Both the position numbers and the translations under genes were made by a program. This document shows positions 16,511 to 25,685 of a stretch of 64,000 nucleotides of DNA, piece after piece. The stretch is taken from the NCBI GenBank assembly GCA_022843145.1, contig JALHOF010000004.1:124001-188000 (forward strand), written 5' to 3'. The notes beneath the pieces were generated by a model. The model was not told where the DNA came from, searched no databases, and saw only the letters and a list, made by a program, of their open reading frames with translations. Numbering within the stretch: the first letter of the stretch is position 1; each line of letters begins with the position of its first letter. The stretch is from Hyphomicrobium sp. (lineage in GTDB: Bacteria; Pseudomonadota; Alphaproteobacteria; Rhizobiales; Hyphomicrobiaceae).

Positions 16511-16844
16511 CCGCCACCGATTCACGCCGCGCCAAGGGGCGCGACGATCGGGGCGGGTTTTGCTTGGCGCCTCCGGTTCACGAACTTTTTTTGCCGCCAC
16601 CGATTCACACCGCGCCAGGGGGCGCGACGATCGGGGCGGGTTTTGCTTGGCGCCACCGGCTCGCGAACGTTTTTTGCCGCCACCGATTCACGTCGCGCCA
16701 GGGGCGCGACGATCGGGGCGGGTGGCGTGAATCGGTGGCGCCCGCGCCCCGATCGTCCGAGCGTCTCGAGCGAGGACGTGAATCGGTGGCGCCCGCGCCC
16801 CGATCGTCCGAGCGTCTCGAGCGAGGACGTGAATCGGTGGCGCC
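16511..16844. repeat. Mosaic repeat array B: 83-bp direct repeats then inverted 51-bp repeats
   Basis: CCGCCACCGATTCAC starts at 16511, 16594 and 16677, an exact 83-bp period with about 2.6 units. Each copy is followed by a GC palindrome such as CGCGCCAAGGGGCGCG and the core GACGATCGGGGCGGG. From 16726 the same cores appear on the opposite strand: CGTGAATCGGTGGCGCC starts at 16726, 16777 and 16828, an exact 51-bp period with a different spacer (CCGAGCGTCTCGAGCGAGG). No family protein is encoded. It occupies the gap between the CoA-transferase and the TerB/J-domain gene. Confidence 0.88.
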
Positions 16845-16887
16845 AAAGAAACTCCCGCCCTTCAACCGCCGCACGAATGCCGTTAAG

Positions 16888-17634
16888 ATGCGACGCATGC
16901 ACTGGAAGATGATCAAGGATGCGGTGGGTCTGGCGGAGGGCGGCGCGGTGCGCACGGCGTTCGATGCGGTGTGGGCGACGCTCGGCCTCGACCGGCTGAC
17001 CGAACGCACGCCGGTGCGCCAGCGCGTGGCGTTCACGATCGCGTTCGTGGCGCTGGCGGCGAAGCTGTCGAAAGCCGACGGCGTGTCGGTCGCGGTCGAG
17101 AGCGCGGCTTTCGATCAGGTCTATCACGTGCCCGACGACGAGCGCGAGAACGTGCGCCGGCTGTTCAATCTGGCGCGGCAGGACGTGGCCGGGTTCGAGG
17201 TCTACGCCGAACGCATCGGCGGTTATCTGCACGAGGATCCGGAGCTGTTGCACGACGTATTCGAATGCCTGTTCCACGTCGCGCTGGCCGACGGCGTGCT
17301 GCACAAAGCGGAGGAGGCCTTCCTGCACACGGTGGCTGAGAAGTTTGGATTGGACGCCAAGGAGTTCGAAACGATCCGCGGCTATCACGTGAAGGATCCG
17401 GCGAGCCCGTATCTGGTGCTCGGGGTGAGGCCGGATGCGACGGATGCGGAGATCAAGGCGCGGCACCGCGTGCTGGTCGTCGAGAACCATCCCGACAAGC
17501 TCGCGGCGCGAGGCGTGCCGCACGAATTCCTGGTCATGGCGGACCGCAAGGTGGCGGCGATCAACGCGGCTTACGATGCGATCCAACGGGCGCGCGGGCG
17601 CAATGCGCTCGAACACGGGGGCGTGCGCTCTTGA
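16888..17634 (+). CDS. DjlA-like TerB/J-domain protein
   Basis: The product has 248 residues. Residues ~40-150 form a TerB-like all-helical domain with two acidic helices (LSKADGVSVAVE and ALADGVLHKAEEAFL), and the C-terminal ~70 residues are a J-domain (PYLVLGVRPDATDAEIKARHR, then NHPDKL with the HPD motif). This is the DjlA/TerB arrangement of co-chaperones that stimulate DnaK, but without the membrane anchor seen in E. coli DjlA. Start choice is between ATGs at 16888 and 16897. The frame continues upstream into repeat array B, which I exclude. The stop overlaps the TTG start of the amidase, implying translational coupling. Confidence 0.85.
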   Translation: MRRMHWKMIKDAVGLAEGGAVRTAFDAVWATLGLDRLTERTPVRQRVAFTIAFVALAAKLSKADGVSVAVESAAFDQVYHVPDDERENVRRLFNLARQDVAGFEVYAERIGGYLHEDPELLHDVFECLFHVALADGVLHKAEEAFLHTVAEKFGLDAKEFETIRGYHVKDPASPYLVLGVRPDATDAEIKARHRVLVVENHPDKLAARGVPHEFLVMADRKVAAINAAYDAIQRARGRNALEHGGVRS

Positions 17635-18431
17635 GCCTGCCGCTCCCCCCGCTGCAACCGATATTGAGTGTGCCCGACAGCGCGCTGGCCGCCGACCTCC
17701 ACCCGTCGCCCAACATAGAGGCGCGCCAAGCCGGTTACCGCACGGACCTGATCGTGCTGCACTACACCGGCATGGCCTCGGCAGCGAAGGCGATCGACTG
17801 GCTGTCGCGGCCGGAAAGTCGCGTGTCGGCGCATTATGTCGTGGACCTCGATGGCCGCATTACGCAACTCGTCGCGGAGAGCATGCGCGCGTGGCACGCG
17901 GGCGTGTCGGTGTGGCAGGGCGAAACCGATATCAATTCGCTGTCGGTCGGCATCGAAATCCAGAACCCGGGACACGAAGACGGCTATCACGATTTCCCGG
18001 CCGAGCAGATGCGGGCGGTGGCGGCGCTGTGCCGGGATATCGGCGCGCGGCATGGCGTGCGGCCGGAGCGGGTGCTCGCGCATTCCGACATCGCGCCGTC
18101 GCGCAAGATCGATCCCGGCGAAAAGTTCGACTGGGCCTGGCTGGCTGCGGAAGGCGTCGGTCATTGGGTCGAGCCGATGGCGGTCGATGCAACCGACGAC
18201 GGGCTTTGCGCTGGGGCCAGCGGGCCTCGCGTCGCGGAGATGCAGGGACTGCTGCGGGATTACGGTTATGGTTGCGCCGATCACGGCGAACTCGATTTGC
18301 CGACCCAGGTCGTCATCAAGGCGTTCCAGCGCCACTTCCGCCCGGCGCGCGTGGATGGCCGTATCGATCGGTCGACCGTCGCGACGCTGGACAAGCTCAT
18401 CCGCGCGCTGCCGCGTCCGCTGGTGGCTTGA
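17631..18431 (+). CDS. N-acetylmuramoyl-L-alanine amidase (AmiD type) with peptidoglycan-binding domain
   Basis: The 266-residue protein has an Amidase_2 domain (residues ~25-170) followed by a PG_binding_1 domain (~195-260, LQGLLRDYGYG...TQVVIKAFQRHF). Expected zinc ligands are His44 (IVLHYTG), His151 (LAHSDIAPSRKIDPG) and Asp161, and WHAG at 88-91 is typical. The reaction cleaves the amide between MurNAc and L-Ala of peptidoglycan. No signal peptide is evident at the TTG start, so it may act on cytoplasmic recycling products or be exported in another way. The start overlaps the upstream stop by four bases. The rnpB gene follows within 70 bp. Confidence 0.9.
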   Translation: MSLPLPPLQPILSVPDSALAADLHPSPNIEARQAGYRTDLIVLHYTGMASAAKAIDWLSRPESRVSAHYVVDLDGRITQLVAESMRAWHAGVSVWQGETDINSLSVGIEIQNPGHEDGYHDFPAEQMRAVAALCRDIGARHGVRPERVLAHSDIAPSRKIDPGEKFDWAWLAAEGVGHWVEPMAVDATDDGLCAGASGPRVAEMQGLLRDYGYGCADHGELDLPTQVVIKAFQRHFRPARVDGRIDRSTVATLDKLIRALPRPLVA

Positions 18432-18465
18432 GCGACGGCGGCGTGACGCGGCCGGATGGCATTGC

Positions 18466-18494
18466 TTGACGCAGACTTCGCGCGGCCTCATGTG
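18466..18494 (+). promoter_or_regulatory. Possible rnpB promoter
   Basis: TTGACG at 18466-18471 is a good -35 hexamer, and about 17 bases later CATGTG (18489-18494) is a poor -10. The predicted start would fall at about 18500, where the RNase P RNA fold begins. Only the spacing and the -35 support it. Confidence 0.3.
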
Positions 18495-18499
18495 GAGCG

Positions 18500-18965
<466 letters not shown>

Positions 18966-19035
18966 TTATTGATTGCCCTGGGCAACTCCCGTTCCGGGAG
19001 CCGGCCGGCGAGCGGGTTGTGGTGGGGCGGTCCGA

Positions 19036-19058
19036 GATGGCCGGATCAAGTCCGGCCA
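19036..19058. repeat. Perfect palindrome downstream of rnpB
   Basis: ATGGCCGGA (19036-19044) and TCCGGCCAT (19050-19058) form a perfect 9-bp stem with a TCAAG loop. Palindromes of this GGCCGG-TCAAG-CCGGCC kind are dispersed in many alphaproteobacterial genomes. It may terminate rnpB transcription, though no T-run follows. Confidence 0.6.
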
Positions 19059-19105
19059 TGGAGTGACTGGTGAAACGCTCGGGTGAAAAAGTTCTCTCGA
19101 TGGCG

Positions 19106-19726
19106 TCACATCACGCGTCCGAACAGCAAAGGCTGTCGGGTGAGCAGTGCGATGGGCGGCGCGCTGGTGGCCGCCAGCGTGTGGAGGTGGATGTCAGCGC
19201 CGCCGTGGCGGTCGAGGATCGCGAGTGCGCGCTGCTCGTGCTCGGAATCGTGGGTGCGCACCCACAGGATCAAACCGCCGTGGTGGAGGTGGCTCTCGAG
19301 CGTGCGCGCATGACGGCTGCCGATGAGCAAGGCGAGCCAGCCGCCGACGGCGGCGCCGCTGCCGCCCGCGAGAACGGCGGCCGCGACCGCGCCGAGTAGC
19401 GTGCCGCCCGAACCGATGACGGCAACGCTGCCGATGATGGCGGGAATGTAGGCGGAGACGCCGACGATGGCGCCTTGCGCGTCGCCGACGCTTTCACGCG
19501 GGACGTAGCCGATGCGTGGCACGTCGGGATCGTCCTCGAATTCGGTCGTGCTCGCATAGGAGCGTCCGAGCTTGGAGATGATCGCCGCTTCGCTGGCGAG
19601 CACGCTCAGCTCGGCATGATCGAAGCCGGCGGACAACAATTCGTCGATCGCCGCCTGGAAGGACGGCATGTCGTGGAACACGGCAACGGCTTCGGTCTGC
19701 GTCGCGTTATAGCCTCGCTCATCCAT
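19106..19726 (-). CDS. General-stress-like protein with Gly-rich membrane segment
   Basis: The 206-residue protein starts at the ATG at 19726, which has a GGAG seven bases upstream; the longer frame to 19849 lacks support. Residues ~10-45 (VAVFHDMPSFQAAIDELLSAGF...LSVLA) resemble the YflT/heat-induced stress domain that precedes membrane segments in such proteins. Residues ~85-140 form a Gly/Ala-rich hydrophobic hairpin (SAYIPAIIGSVAVIG and LLGAVAAAVLAGG). The C-terminal part (HHGGLILWVRT) looks like a second small alpha/beta unit. It probably sits in the inner membrane and may respond to stress; no molecular function is known. The adjacent PA2169 gene is another protein often found among stress genes. 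Confidence 0.68.
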   Translation of the reverse strand: MDERGYNATQTEAVAVFHDMPSFQAAIDELLSAGFDHAELSVLASEAAIISKLGRSYASTTEFEDDPDVPRIGYVPRESVGDAQGAIVGVSAYIPAIIGSVAVIGSGGTLLGAVAAAVLAGGSGAAVGGWLALLIGSRHARTLESHLHHGGLILWVRTHDSEHEQRALAILDRHGGADIHLHTLAATSAPPIALLTRQPLLFGRVM

Positions 19727-19923
19727 CGCACAACTCCATGGGGCCAGATGCATTGCTGCGTGGCGGCCGGACTGCGCGGGTCGCAAGAGTGTTGATGCGA
19801 CCTCACGCGTGAGGGCCGCAGACAATCGAAGCATAGCACGATTGCGCAAGGCCTTTCGCGGCCCTGTCAGCCGCGGGGCGAAAATTTTCGTGCAGTAGGC
19901 GGATGATCCCGATGCGATATGCG

Positions 19924-20373
19924 TCAGGACGAGGCCGCTTCGGCGGACTTAGCCTTGGCGTCCATGCGGGCGATGATGTCGAGGACGGTGGCGCGTTGTG
20001 CGGCCAGCGTCACGTGCTCGGGCGAACCGCCGAGCGCTGCGGCCAGCGCATCGTCGTAATAGCCGACGATGCGCGTCTCGCCGTCGATCAATCCCGGCAG
20101 GATGGTGTCGTCGAGTTCCGTGAACAGCGCGCGAACGCTGATGACGGTACGATGAACGGTGGCCATGAACGACGTGCCGTCTCCCGCCGGCTGTTGATGC
20201 GCGGCGAGATGCCCTTCGAGTTCCGTGGCATGCTGGGTCCGCTTCGCGATCAACTCCTGGAACAACGGCGTCAAACCTTTGCCTTCAGCCAGATCGAGCG
20301 CCTTCTCATAACCCTCGCGGCTGTCGACGAGAGCAGTGTGCAAGCTTTGCAGCGCATCGGTGAGTTCAGACAT
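19924..20373 (-). CDS. PA2169-family four-helix-bundle protein (DUF2383)
   Basis: The 149-residue protein is predicted all-helical with a ferritin-like pattern: ALQSLHTALVDSREGYEKAL, LFQELIAKRTQHATELEGHL, the loop of the third helix around TVHRTVISVRALF, and DETRIVGYYDDALA-like spacing near residue 100. These match the PA2169/DUF2383 family of bacterial stress proteins of unknown biochemical role. The start is strongly supported by AAGGAGG about six bases before the ATG at 20373. No metal site is asserted. Confidence 0.85.
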   Translation of the reverse strand: MSELTDALQSLHTALVDSREGYEKALDLAEGKGLTPLFQELIAKRTQHATELEGHLAAHQQPAGDGTSFMATVHRTVISVRALFTELDDTILPGLIDGETRIVGYYDDALAAALGGSPEHVTLAAQRATVLDIIARMDAKAKSAEAASS

Positions 20374-20516
20374 GGCATCCTCCTTGAGCCGAGCGGGATT
20401 AAAAGGGACGTGTCACGTGCGTTGACCGGCGCGCGAGCAGCATGGCAGCGTCCGGTCAGGTTACTGGCGTGCCGCTGTATCGTGCCGTCGCGGGATGTCG
20501 TCATGCGCCGAAACGC

Positions 20517-21371
20517 TTAGGCGGCTACCGCGCACTGCATCTGTTTCGAGACCGGCTCCGGGTCACCGTCGGCGAGTTCCGTGACGACCTCGAAGCCAGC
20601 CAACTGATGTGGGCCAAAAGTCTGGATCATCGGCACGTCGCAGGCATCACGGCCGCGTGCGATGACGATGCGGCCGATGCGGCGGCAATTGTGGCGCGCG
20701 TCGAAGGTGATCCATCGGCCGTCGATGTAGGCCTCGAACCAGGCGTTGAAATCCATCGGCGCGGGATCCGCCGGGACGCCGATGTCGCCGAGATACCCGT
20801 TGACGTATCGGGCGGGGATGTTGAGCGCGCGACAAAATGCGATGGCGAGATGGGCGAAGTCGCGGCAAACGCCGACACGCTCCTCGTGGGCGTCCCATGC
20901 GGTGCGCGTTGGCCGCGCGAGGCCATAATCGAACCTGAGCCGCCGATGGGTGTAGTCGCAGATGGCTTCGACGAGTTCGGTCGTTCGCGGTAAGCCGCCG
21001 AACATGTTCCATGCCGTCTGCGAGAGGCGATCGGCGTCGCAATAGCGGCTGGGCGCGAGGTAGGTCAGGACAGGTTGCGGCAGCGCGGAGACGTCGGCGA
21101 TCAGTGCGCCGGCCGGCCGAAAATCGAGTTGGCCGTTGTCGTTGACGAGACCGGACAGAGTGACGCGCGTGACGCCTGCGGGTGCGGTGAAGCGGCGCAT
21201 GAGGTTGCCGTAGTGATCGGCGCGGGTCTCGAAGAGAACGGCTGCCGAGGTCTCGAAGCGGGGCGGCGCGACGAGATCGTGCGCACGCTCGGGGTGAACG
21301 TCGACGAGGCACAGCGTGTGGGTCGGGACGGACACGGCGATCGAAAGGTTGCAACCGATTCGAATTTTCAT
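20517..21371 (-). CDS. Transglutaminase-like family protein
   Basis: The 284-residue protein has an N-terminal beta-rich domain (residues 1-120) and a transglutaminase-like core. The nucleophile region is ERVGVCRDFAHLAIAFCRALNIPARYV, with the catalytic Cys near residue 172. The later segment PMDFNAWFEAYIDGRWITFDARHN carries the Asp of the triad in TFDARHN, but has Asn where DFHAW-type members have the catalytic His. Known relatives are putative cysteine proteases or transglutaminases, often beside alpha-E and circularly permuted ATP-grasp genes; neither is here. The ATG at 21371 follows a GAGGTGAG ribosome site; the longer frame to 21392 is not needed. Confidence 0.86.
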   Translation of the reverse strand: MKIRIGCNLSIAVSVPTHTLCLVDVHPERAHDLVAPPRFETSAAVLFETRADHYGNLMRRFTAPAGVTRVTLSGLVNDNGQLDFRPAGALIADVSALPQPVLTYLAPSRYCDADRLSQTAWNMFGGLPRTTELVEAICDYTHRRLRFDYGLARPTRTAWDAHEERVGVCRDFAHLAIAFCRALNIPARYVNGYLGDIGVPADPAPMDFNAWFEAYIDGRWITFDARHNCRRIGRIVIARGRDACDVPMIQTFGPHQLAGFEVVTELADGDPEPVSKQMQCAVAA

Positions 21372-21716
21372 GGGTCTCACCTCGGAAAACACAACCGGTC
21401 AACGCAGGCGTTGCGGTGAGGTTCCTGGCGCGCGCGGATTTTCGCCGCCCTCGGGCTGGCCCTGTGTCCCGCCCGTCACGAGGCAAAGCGAACCACGTTC
21501 GGCCTGTGCAAATCCTTAACGTTCCATTGACGCCCATAAAATTCCATGCGATCCCATGCATGCCCGTCCGCACCGGGCACGGGATCGTGGCGCGGCGCCG
21601 GTTCGGAGAGAGGGCCCGGGCTAGAGCGACCGCCACGTTCCCTGCTTTCCTTCCAAGCGGGGAGGCGCGGACGGGATGAGTTTTGAAGTTGCGTTCAGTT
21701 GTGTCGAGGACGCGCG
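21372..21716. other. Intergenic region between the transglutaminase gene and mraZ
   Basis: This 345-bp divergent region should contain the dcw cluster promoter. G-rich motifs GCGGGGAGGCGCGGACGGG just before mraZ loosely resemble the TGGGN repeats bound by MraZ, but not well enough to call. No ORF or RNA is supported here. Confidence 0.4.
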
Positions 21717-22241
21717 GTGAGCGCGACAGGAGCGAAATCGGAAGGGATGGACCGCTTTGTCTCGACATTCACGAACAAGATCGACGCCAAGGGCCGGGTC
21801 TCCGTTCCAGCGCCCTTCCGAGCTGTGCTCGAACGCGACGGATTTGGTGCAGGCGATCAGCGCGGCATCTATTGCTACCCCTCGCTCGATGCTCCTGCCC
21901 TCGATGCGGGCGGCGAGAGACTTGCGAAAAAAATCGACGGCCTCCTTGCTGGCTTGCAAGACTACTCGGATGAACGGGACGAACTCTCCGTCGCCCTCTA
22001 TGGCGACGTCCAGGTTCTCTCGATCGATGGCGACGGCCGCATCGTCGTTCCTGAAAGCCTTCGCGCGCACGCCGGCCTTTCGGGCAGCGTCACGTTTGTC
22101 GGCCTTGGCGACAAGTTTCAGATGTGGGAGCCCGGCCGCTTCGAAGAGCGCCGCAAGCTCGCACGCGACAAAGTTCATGAGCATCGCCGCCTGTTCGGCG
22201 CGGGGAGCCGCTCGTCTTCGGGGGGAGACGGCAGCGGCTGA
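21717..22241 (+). CDS. mraZ: Transcriptional regulator MraZ
   Basis: MraZ is a DNA-binding ring-shaped protein that represses the dcw operon it heads. Two AbrB-like repeats are visible: FTNKIDAKGRVSVPAPFRAVL and LSIDGDGRIVVPESLRAHAGL, each with the DxxGR motif. The C-terminus continues with KFQMWEPGRFEER. Two starts are possible: GTG at 21717, with GAGGA eight bases upstream (174 residues), and the family-type start MDRFVSTF at 21747, whose upstream GGAAGGG is too close. I chose the GTG on ribosome-site grounds. Its position before rsmH is the conserved dcw order. Confidence 0.92.
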   Translation: MSATGAKSEGMDRFVSTFTNKIDAKGRVSVPAPFRAVLERDGFGAGDQRGIYCYPSLDAPALDAGGERLAKKIDGLLAGLQDYSDERDELSVALYGDVQVLSIDGDGRIVVPESLRAHAGLSGSVTFVGLGDKFQMWEPGRFEERRKLARDKVHEHRRLFGAGSRSSSGGDGSG

Positions 22242-22435
22242 CGTCGAGGTCGCGAAGCGCGCTCCGGTCTTGCAGGTGACCGGCGAGCGTGCTTCGCGAC
22301 CGCGCGTCCACTGAGGCAATACGCAGGCCCGGTTGGCGCAGGCGTGGTTGGCGCGGGGTCCGGGAATGCGCGCTGGCCGGGCGCGCGGCGGGGTGCTAGC
22401 GGTCGGGAACCGAAAGCATCGACGGAGACCGCGGC

Positions 22436-23467
22436 ATGACGGAACGCGAGGGGGATCGCGACGCGACGGCACCTCCCGATGCGCGCAGACCGCACATCCC
22501 CGTCATGCTGGCCGAGGTGCTGGCGGCGCTGGAGCCGCGCGACGGAGAAACCTACATCGACGGGACGTTCGGGGCGGGCGGATATACGCGTGCGATCCTC
22601 GACGCGGCCGATTGCACGGTCGTGGCGCTCGACCGCGATCCGACGGCGATCGCGGGCGGGGCGGTACTTGCCGCGCGCTACGGATCGCGGCTGGCGCTTG
22701 TCGAAAGCACCTTCGGCGATATGCAGGACGCGGTGCACGGCGCCGCGATCGACGCGGCGGACGGCGTGGTGCTCGACATCGGCGTGTCGTCGATGCAGCT
22801 CGATCAGCCGCAACGCGGATTCTCATTCCAGGGCGACGGACCGCTCGATATGCGGATGGGCGATGCCGGCCCGACGGCGGCGGATTTCCTCAATACGGCG
22901 GGCGAGGAAGAGATCGCCAACGTGATCTACGCCTACGGCGAGGAGCATCGTTCGCGCGCGATCGCACGCGCGGTGGTGCGGCGGCGGACGGAAACGCCAT
23001 TTGCCAGCACACGGCAGCTGGCGGATCTCGTCTTGGGCGTGTTCCACGGGCGCAAGGCCGACGGCAAGCATCCGGCGACGCGGACGTTCCAAGCGCTGCG
23101 CATCCACGTCAACGACGAATTGGGCGAGCTGGGACGCGGCCTTGCGGCGGCGGAACGGCTGTTGAAGCCCGGCGGGCGGCTGGTGGTGGTCACGTTCCAC
23201 AGCCTCGAGGACCGGATCGTCAAACGGTTCATGGCGGCGCGCACGGGGAAGACCGTCGGCACGTCGCGGCATTTGCCGCCGCAATCGATAAAAAGCGAGG
23301 CACCGAGTTTCCGGTTTGTTAACCCGCGTCCGTTAACACCTTCTCAAGGAGAATTGGACGCTAACCCGCGCTCCAGATCGGCACGGCTGAGAGCCGCGGT
23401 CAGAACCGAGGCTCCGCCGCATCCGTTCGATGCGCGGGAATTGGGCGTCGAGACGCCACCGGATTGA
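22436..23467 (+). CDS. rsmH: 16S rRNA (cytosine(1402)-N(4))-methyltransferase
   Basis: The 343-residue SAM-dependent enzyme N4-methylates C1402 in the ribosomal decoding site. Visible motifs are [13 protein letters not shown], the SAM-binding [37 protein letters not shown] and the [12 protein letters not shown] segment near residue 260. The C-terminal tail (residues ~290-343) is disordered and Pro/Arg-rich. It is the second gene of the dcw cluster, 194 bp after mraZ, and ends 27 bp before ftsL. Confidence 0.96.
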   Translation: MTEREGDRDATAPPDARRPHIPVMLAEVLAALEPRDGETYIDGTFGAGGYTRAILDAADCTVVALDRDPTAIAGGAVLAARYGSRLALVESTFGDMQDAVHGAAIDAADGVVLDIGVSSMQLDQPQRGFSFQGDGPLDMRMGDAGPTAADFLNTAGEEEIANVIYAYGEEHRSRAIARAVVRRRTETPFASTRQLADLVLGVFHGRKADGKHPATRTFQALRIHVNDELGELGRGLAAAERLLKPGGRLVVVTFHSLEDRIVKRFMAARTGKTVGTSRHLPPQSIKSEAPSFRFVNPRPLTPSQGELDANPRSRSARLRAAVRTEAPPHPFDARELGVETPPD

Positions 23468-23494
23468 CCGGCTGGGCGAACGGCGGAGGTTCAC

Positions 23495-23773
23495 ATGCGT
23501 ATGCTCATCGTCTCGTCCGCGTTCCTGGCATTGGCCAGCGCGTTTTTACTCTATGGATTGAATTACGAAACGCGCCGCATCGAGGCCAACCTTCAGATGC
23601 TCGAGCGCGCGGCGGACAAGGCCAAGACCGACATCGCGATCCTGAAAGCCGAGCGGGCGCACCTGGCGCGGCCGGAGCGGATCGAGCCGCTGGCGCGGAC
23701 GTATGGACTGGTGCCGGCCGGTCGCAATCAATTGGCTGCGACGGGCGACGAGGATTCGGCGGGAGGCCGATGA
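23495..23773 (+). CDS. ftsL: Cell division protein FtsL
   Basis: The 92-residue bitopic membrane protein has a very short cytoplasmic end, a single membrane helix (LIVSSAFLALASAFLLYGLNY, residues 3-23) and a periplasmic coiled coil (NLQMLERAADKAKTDIAILKAE) that would pair with FtsB-like partners and support FtsW/FtsI activation. The ribosome site GGAGGT lies about five bases before the ATG. Its small size and place between rsmH and ftsI are the main identifiers, since ftsL sequences diverge strongly. Confidence 0.9.
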   Translation: MRMLIVSSAFLALASAFLLYGLNYETRRIEANLQMLERAADKAKTDIAILKAERAHLARPERIEPLARTYGLVPAGRNQLAATGDEDSAGGR

Positions 23774-23795
23774 GGCAACGCCGGAAGGTGGCGCG

Positions 23796-25610
23796 ATGAG
23801 ACCCCAAATGCGAGCGGGGGAAATCCGAACGGCGGCGGCGAGCGATGCCGCGAGTTTGTCCGCCGGCGAAGGACGGCGCGAGGCTGGCCGCGGATCGCCG
23901 CGGTCCGGACTGATGGCGCTGTCGGTGGCGCTGGCATTCGTGGCGGTTGGCGGGCAGTCCATTCGGCTCGCGCTGCGCGGACAGGACGAGCCGACGACAT
24001 CGATGTCGCAAGCCGTGCCGACGAGTTTTGCACGCCCCGACATCGTCGATCGCAACGGACGCCTGCTCGCGTCCGACGTGGAAATGCCGTCGCTCTATGC
24101 CGATCCCGCGCTGGTCTTGGACCGCGACGAGGTGGCTGAGAAACTGGCGCGCGTGCTGCCGGAACTCGACGAGGCGGAAGTTCGGCGGCTTTTGGCCGAT
24201 CGCTCACGCCGGTTCGTCTGGTTGCGGCGCGGACTGTCGCCTAAGCTGGCGCAGGCGGTGCATGATCTGGGCCTTCCCGGCCTGGCATTCCGCCGCGAAC
24301 TCAAACGCGCCTATCCAGCGGGCGCGCTGGCGGGGCATCTGATCGGCGCGGTGAACGTCGACAATCGCGGGCTGGCGGGCATCGAGAGGCATCTCGACGA
24401 GAGCGGCAGCGTCGAGCCGGTGCATGGAGCGACGTTGAGCGGCCGCGCGCCGCTCCGCACGTCGCTCGACCTCGGCGCGCAGCATGCACTCGATGAGGAA
24501 CTGAAGGCGGCGATGCGCCGCTATGACGCCAAGGGCGCGGCGGGCGTGGTCATGGACGCGGTGACGGGCGAGGTGGTGGCGGCGCAGTCGCTGCCGGGCG
24601 CCGATCCCGCGCGGGTAGCGGACCTGATGGACGACAGCCGCCAGGACAAGCTCACGGGCAGCGTCTTCGAACTTGGTTCGATCGTGAAGATGGCGACGGT
24701 GGCGATGGCGATCGACGGCGGCCAGACGACCGCCGACAGCGTGCGCGACGTGCGCCAGCCGCTGCAGGCGGGGCGCTTCACGATCCGCGACTTGCATCCC
24801 GCGGGCCGGCCGCTGACGGTCGCGGAGATCTTCATCCGCTCGTCGAATGTCGGTGCGGGCATGCTGGCGCTCGAAGCGGGCGCGGACCGGCAGCGTGCGT
24901 TTTTCGAGCGGCTGGGGCTGATCACACCGATCAGAACCGAGTCGGGCCCGGTGGCGGCGCCGCTGTTGCCCGCGCATTGGAACACGATCGAGACGATCAC
25001 GCTCTCATACGGTCATGGCATGGCGCTGGCGCCGATGCAGTTCGCGGCGGCGGCGGCGGGGCTCGTGAATGGCGGCACGCGGGTGACGCCGACGCTGTTG
25101 CGAAAGTTGCCGGGAGAAGCGGCGCGTGGCGAGCGGATGGTGTCGCCCGAAACCAGCCGCGTGATGCGCGACCTCATGCGCCGGAATGTGACCGATGCAG
25201 CGGGGACGGGCCGGCGGGCGGCGGCGGCCGGCTATCGCGTCGGCGGCAAAACCGGTACGGCCGAGCTTCCGGTGAAGGGCGGCTATCGGCAGAACGCGGT
25301 CATCAGCTCGTTCCTTGGGGCGTTCCCGATGGAGGCACCGCGGTACGTCGCGCTGGTGATGCTTTTCGAACCCAAACCGACGCGTGAGGCGCAGGGGCAC
25401 GTCACCGCAGGCAACAATGCGGCTCCGACGGCGGCGCGGCTGATCGAGCGGATCGCGCCGATCCTGGGCGTGATGCCGGCAGGCGCACCGGAGCCGGTGG
25501 ACGACGGAACCACGGTCGTCGATCCGGGTGACGGGCCGGCCGCGACCTTCGAGGCACCCGTGGATGCGGGTGTCGCGGGGTTTGACGGCGTGGGCGACGC
25601 CAAATATTAA
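23796..25610 (+). CDS. ftsI: Septal peptidoglycan transpeptidase FtsI (PBP3)
   Basis: The product has 604 residues with a basic cytoplasmic N-terminus, one membrane helix (LMALSVALAFVAVGGQSIRLAL), a pedestal domain starting RPDIVDRNGRLLASD, and a transpeptidase domain. Active-site motifs are SIVK (in FELGSIVKMATV, near residue 290), SSN (IRSSNVGAG) and KTG (GGKTGTAEL, near residue 485). It crosslinks peptidoglycan at the septum with FtsW. The frame extends to 23703, but the ATG at 23796 has GGAAGGTGG just upstream and gives a normal N-terminus. The Ala/Gly-rich C-terminal tail of about 50 residues is not part of the fold. Confidence 0.95.
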   Translation: MRPQMRAGEIRTAAASDAASLSAGEGRREAGRGSPRSGLMALSVALAFVAVGGQSIRLALRGQDEPTTSMSQAVPTSFARPDIVDRNGRLLASDVEMPSLYADPALVLDRDEVAEKLARVLPELDEAEVRRLLADRSRRFVWLRRGLSPKLAQAVHDLGLPGLAFRRELKRAYPAGALAGHLIGAVNVDNRGLAGIERHLDESGSVEPVHGATLSGRAPLRTSLDLGAQHALDEELKAAMRRYDAKGAAGVVMDAVTGEVVAAQSLPGADPARVADLMDDSRQDKLTGSVFELGSIVKMATVAMAIDGGQTTADSVRDVRQPLQAGRFTIRDLHPAGRPLTVAEIFIRSSNVGAGMLALEAGADRQRAFFERLGLITPIRTESGPVAAPLLPAHWNTIETITLSYGHGMALAPMQFAAAAAGLVNGGTRVTPTLLRKLPGEAARGERMVSPETSRVMRDLMRRNVTDAAGTGRRAAAAGYRVGGKTGTAELPVKGGYRQNAVISSFLGAFPMEAPRYVALVMLFEPKPTREAQGHVTAGNNAAPTAARLIERIAPILGVMPAGAPEPVDDGTTVVDPGDGPAATFEAPVDAGVAGFDGVGDAKY

Positions 25611-25685
25611 CGGACTAGATTGCGCCGAACCGACGGTCACCCGCCGAGCGATCGCACTCCGAACTCTGTTCACGATCGAGGCGCG

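Noticed and set aside
14253-16844. CRISPR array
   Set aside because: Repeat periods are irregular (57-83 and 51 bp), spacers are palindromic and recur, orientation flips, and no cas genes are present.
15934-16887. Upstream extension of the TerB/J-domain protein through repeat array B and into the CoA-transferase
   Set aside because: The frame is open only because of high GC; it would encode repeats and overlap a certain gene. The ATG near 16888 fits the domain start.
21660-21716. MraZ-binding repeats upstream of mraZ
   Set aside because: G-rich stretches exist but lack the regular TGGGN spacing expected of MraZ boxes.
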